The notes below the pieces were generated by a model. The model did not search any database, was not told where the DNA came from, and was given only the letters and a program-made list of their open reading frames with translations. This document shows positions 6,550 through 7,991 of a DNA stretch of 7,991 bases, piece after piece. Within the stretch, counting starts at the first letter, position 1; every line of letters begins with the position of its first letter. Where the stretch lies: assembly GCA_002292015.1 (NCBI GenBank), contig DBBD01000140.1, positions 1-7,991 of the forward strand, given 5' to 3'. The stretch comes from Firmicutes bacterium UBA993. Its GTDB lineage: Bacteria > Bacillota > Dethiobacteria > DTU022. The translations under genes were made by a program, and so were the position numbers.

Positions 6550-6625
6550 GGGCCCATAGCTCAGCTGGTAGAGCTACCGGCTCATAACCGGTTGGTCCTA
6601 GGTTCGAGTCCTAGTGGGCCCACCA
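6550..6625 (+). tRNA. tRNA with CAU anticodon (Met elongator, or Ile2 if lysidine-modified)
   Basis: The cloverleaf is complete: acceptor GGGCCCA (6550-6556) with TGGGCCC (6615-6621), D stem GCTC/GAGC, anticodon stem ACCGG/CCGGT around loop CTCATAA with CAT at 6583-6585, T stem CTAGG/CCTAG with loop TTCGAGT, and an encoded CCA (6623-6625). It is not an initiator, because the first acceptor pair is a normal G-C and the anticodon stem lacks three G-C pairs next to the loop. The anticodon arm and C4-G69/C5-G68 acceptor pairs resemble tRNA-Ile2 recognised by TilS. Default predictors would label it Met. It is transcribed with the following tRNA-Glu. Confidence 0.93.
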
Positions 6626-6632
6626 TCTTCAT

Positions 6633-6708
6633 GGCCCCTTCGTCTAATCGGTTAGGACACCAGCCTTTCAAGCTGGCAGCAGGGGTTCGAATCCCCTAGG
6701 GGTCACCA
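6633..6708 (+). tRNA. tRNA-Glu (anticodon UUC)
   Basis: The cloverleaf is complete: acceptor GGCCCCT (6633-6639) with AGGGGTC (6698-6704, one G-T wobble), anticodon stem CCAGC/GCTGG around loop CTTTCAA with TTC at 6667-6669, T stem AGGGG/CCCCT with loop TTCGAAT, and an encoded CCA (6706-6708). Only 7 bases separate it from the upstream tRNA, so one transcript is processed into both. Confidence 0.96.
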
Positions 6709-6712
6709 GCAT

Positions 6713-6747
6713 AAAAGAGCTACCACAACGATGTGGCAGCTCTTTTT
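6713..6747 (+). terminator. Rho-independent terminator of the tRNA operon
   Basis: A 15-bp stem with one A-C mismatch pairs 6713-6727 with 6732-6746 around a 4-base loop (ACGA). The descending arm ends in five T residues (6743-6747). It starts 4 bases after the tRNA-Glu CCA. The A-rich left arm could let it work on both strands. Confidence 0.9.
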
Positions 6748-6765
6748 ACCAGGGAGAGGGAAAAC

Positions 6766-7602
6766 ATGCTACAGGAAAAAAACCTGGGAGCTGTAACCCA
6801 GCTCATGATGGGTAGAGAAGTTGAGGGCACTGTATATTACTGGACTGCTGCTTACCTGGTGGATGGTCTCCTGGTCGATACCGGTTGCATTTACACTGCC
6901 CCGGAATTGATTGAATACTTGCGGGGCATGGAAGTAATTCAGGTCATTAACACTCACCACCATGAGGACCATGTGGGCGGAAATGACTTACTGCAGAAAG
7001 AATTTGGGCTTGATATTTATGCCCATTCCCAGGCGGTTTCACTGATAAACAAAAAGATGGAGCTACATCAATACCAGGAGCTGGTCTGGGGTTACCCGGT
7101 ACCAACTATCGTTAAACCAATTCAGGATCAGATCAAAACAGAGCATCATTGTTTTCAGGTCATTGCAACTCCAGGGCATTGCGCTGACCATTTATCTCTT
7201 TATGAGCCTAAGCAGGGCTGGTTTTTTTCCGGCGACACTTTCGTCTCGGAAGATCAGAAAGTATTCAGGGCTGATGAAGATATAGTGGGTATTATTGCTT
7301 CGCTGCAGAAAATCGCCGAGTTGGAGAACCAGGAGCTGATCTTGTTTACTTCAATTGGCAAAATATTTCCTGAAGGAAAGGCTTCGATCAACAAATTTTT
7401 AAATCACCTGGAAGAGATAAGCGCTGCGGTTGCAAATCTTGCAGCCAAAGGGTTGAACGCAGAAGAAATTAAGATCAGCATTTTTTCCAGGGAAAGCGGT
7501 TTGGCTCCTCTCTCCGGAGGCCACTACTCGATTCAAAACCTGGTTGACAAGCTCCTGACCCGCGCTTCGCCATCCCGTCAAACAGCAATCGACTATACTT
7601 GA
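6766..7602 (+). CDS. Metallo-beta-lactamase-fold hydrolase lacking the last metal-binding histidine
   Basis: From the ATG at 6766 the protein has 278 residues. A GGGAGAGGG purine run (6752-6760) precedes this start; an in-frame upstream start at 6733 would lie inside the terminator stem. MBL-fold motifs: D38 in the LLVDTG strand, THHHEDHVGG (63-72; ligands H64, H66, D68, H69), H138 in TPGH, and the bridging D157 in FSGDTF. In glyoxalase II-like members the next motif is a PGHG-type histidine; here the equivalent stretch is LILFTSIGKIFPEGK (191-205), without His. One metal site may be incomplete. The substrate is unknown: glyoxalase II-like, lactonase-like or other thioester hydrolysis are all possible. 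The C-terminal 70 residues are helical and resemble the tail of such hydrolases. It starts 18 bases after the tRNA terminator. No separate promoter is obvious, so read-through may contribute. Its 3' end overlaps the convergent fabF relic by 10 bases. Confidence 0.88.
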   Translation: MLQEKNLGAVTQLMMGREVEGTVYYWTAAYLVDGLLVDTGCIYTAPELIEYLRGMEVIQVINTHHHEDHVGGNDLLQKEFGLDIYAHSQAVSLINKKMELHQYQELVWGYPVPTIVKPIQDQIKTEHHCFQVIATPGHCADHLSLYEPKQGWFFSGDTFVSEDQKVFRADEDIVGIIASLQKIAELENQELILFTSIGKIFPEGKASINKFLNHLEEISAAVANLAAKGLNAEEIKISIFSRESGLAPLSGGHYSIQNLVDKLLTRASPSRQTAIDYT

Positions 7603-7991
7603 TACTGTTTAACTATCAGCGTTGCTTTGGTTCCGCCAAAACCAAAGGAATTTGAGAGGGCTCACTTTATACGGCCTTCCCTATCCAGGTTCGGAACGTA
7701 ATCTAGATCACAATCCGGATCGGGAAACTCGTAATTGATCGTGGGAAGGATGAGATCGTTCTGCATCGACGAAAGCAAAGTCGCCACCAGGTCTACGTTG
7801 AGTGTAACGGTTTACTTTTATTATCTTCCCGTTTTTCCATCACCAGGGTTGGGTCAAAACCTTTTATTCCACCGGCAATGCGGCAGGGGTCAGTGCTCGC
7901 GTCCAAGTTTTCCACGAGGGATATAGCATTTTCCCCTCTGGAAAGATTTTCCCAGAAAACATCTTTTGTCGTACCAATTGGCGAAACCACG
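7593..7991 (-). pseudogene. fabF: fabF (3-oxoacyl-ACP synthase II) pseudogene with large internal deletion, start off right edge
   Basis: On the - strand, the right end encodes the start of FabF (VVSPIGTTKDVFW, then CRIAGGIKGFDPTLVMEK) down to about 7829. It then diverges and stops at a TAG (7793-7795). In another frame, from about 7805 leftward, the C-terminus of FabF appears: VDLVATLLSSMQ, INYEFPDPDCDLDYVPN, then an in-frame TGA (7662-7664), then ALSNSFGFGGTKATL and a TAG at 7593-7595. Intact FabF is about 410 residues; roughly 270-290 middle residues are missing, including the catalytic Cys-His-His triad. Deletion, frame change and internal stop make the gene non-functional. FabF is the elongating condensing enzyme of fatty acid synthesis, so a functional copy presumably exists elsewhere. 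A + strand frame at 7735-7926 is antisense noise. Family identity is firm from the SNSFGFGGT signature. Confidence 0.88.

Noticed and set aside
6550..6708. tRNA genes as the integration site of the left-hand island
   Set aside because: No copy of either tRNA 3' end was found elsewhere in the window, and two host-like genes lie between the island and the tRNAs.
6766..6840. Upstream start at 6733 for the MBL hydrolase
   Set aside because: That start lies inside the tRNA terminator stem with no ribosome site. The ATG at 6766 has a purine-rich site 5-9 bases upstream and begins at the expected protein start.
7735..7926. 63-residue + strand frame near the right edge
   Set aside because: It is antisense to the fabF relic, and its translation has no features of a protein.
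1..7991. CRISPR arrays, insertion sequences or tandem repeats
   Set aside because: No regularly spaced direct repeats, transposase motifs or terminal inverted repeats were seen on reading either strand.

Overview
The window suggests a bacterial chromosome from an anaerobic, Gram-positive-like lineage, probably Firmicutes/Clostridia. This is an inference from three things: a stand-alone protein resembling the cobalamin-dependent methionine synthase activation domain, a VanY-type membrane carboxypeptidase, and Bacillus/Clostridium-style promoters and AGGAGG ribosome binding sites. No rRNA or species-specific marker is present.

The left half (1 to about 4580) is a GC-rich block that looks like a decayed defence island, with all genes on the + strand. 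A long frame enters from the left edge and ends at 3325. Its N-terminal part is an adenine/cytosine-N DNA methyltransferase of the kind found in BREX/Pgl phage-defence loci. Its C-terminal part is the last portion of BrxL, the Lon-like BREX protein. The join falls inside both domains and removes the BrxL Walker A and B region. Next comes an overlapping gene (3312-3728) that looks like the first 100 or so residues of an AAA ATPase, cut before its P-loop. A short open relic in another frame follows and stops one base before an intact class I SAM-dependent methyltransferase (3758-4522) with its own terminator. About 200 bases without a recognisable gene separate this block from the rest.

The right half looks like ordinary host chromosome. 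On the - strand, a MetH-activation-domain-like gene (5723-6412, likely TTG start) and a VanY-type D,D-carboxypeptidase (4783-5697) form a two-gene unit. Diverging from it is a tRNA operon (CAU anticodon, then Glu-UUC) with a strong hairpin terminator. The two divergent promoters share the same -35 bases at 6474-6480. A metallo-beta-lactamase-fold hydrolase follows on the + strand and lacks the usual last metal-binding histidine. Convergent to it, at the right edge, is a fabF (beta-ketoacyl-ACP synthase II) pseudogene in which the two ends of the protein are joined across a large internal deletion.

The recurring theme is deletion scars. Three loci (methyltransferase-BrxL, AAA ATPase, fabF) keep recognisable ends and lack their catalytic middles. 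The strongest candidates for a second look are the in-frame methyltransferase-BrxL chimera and the shared -35 divergent promoter.
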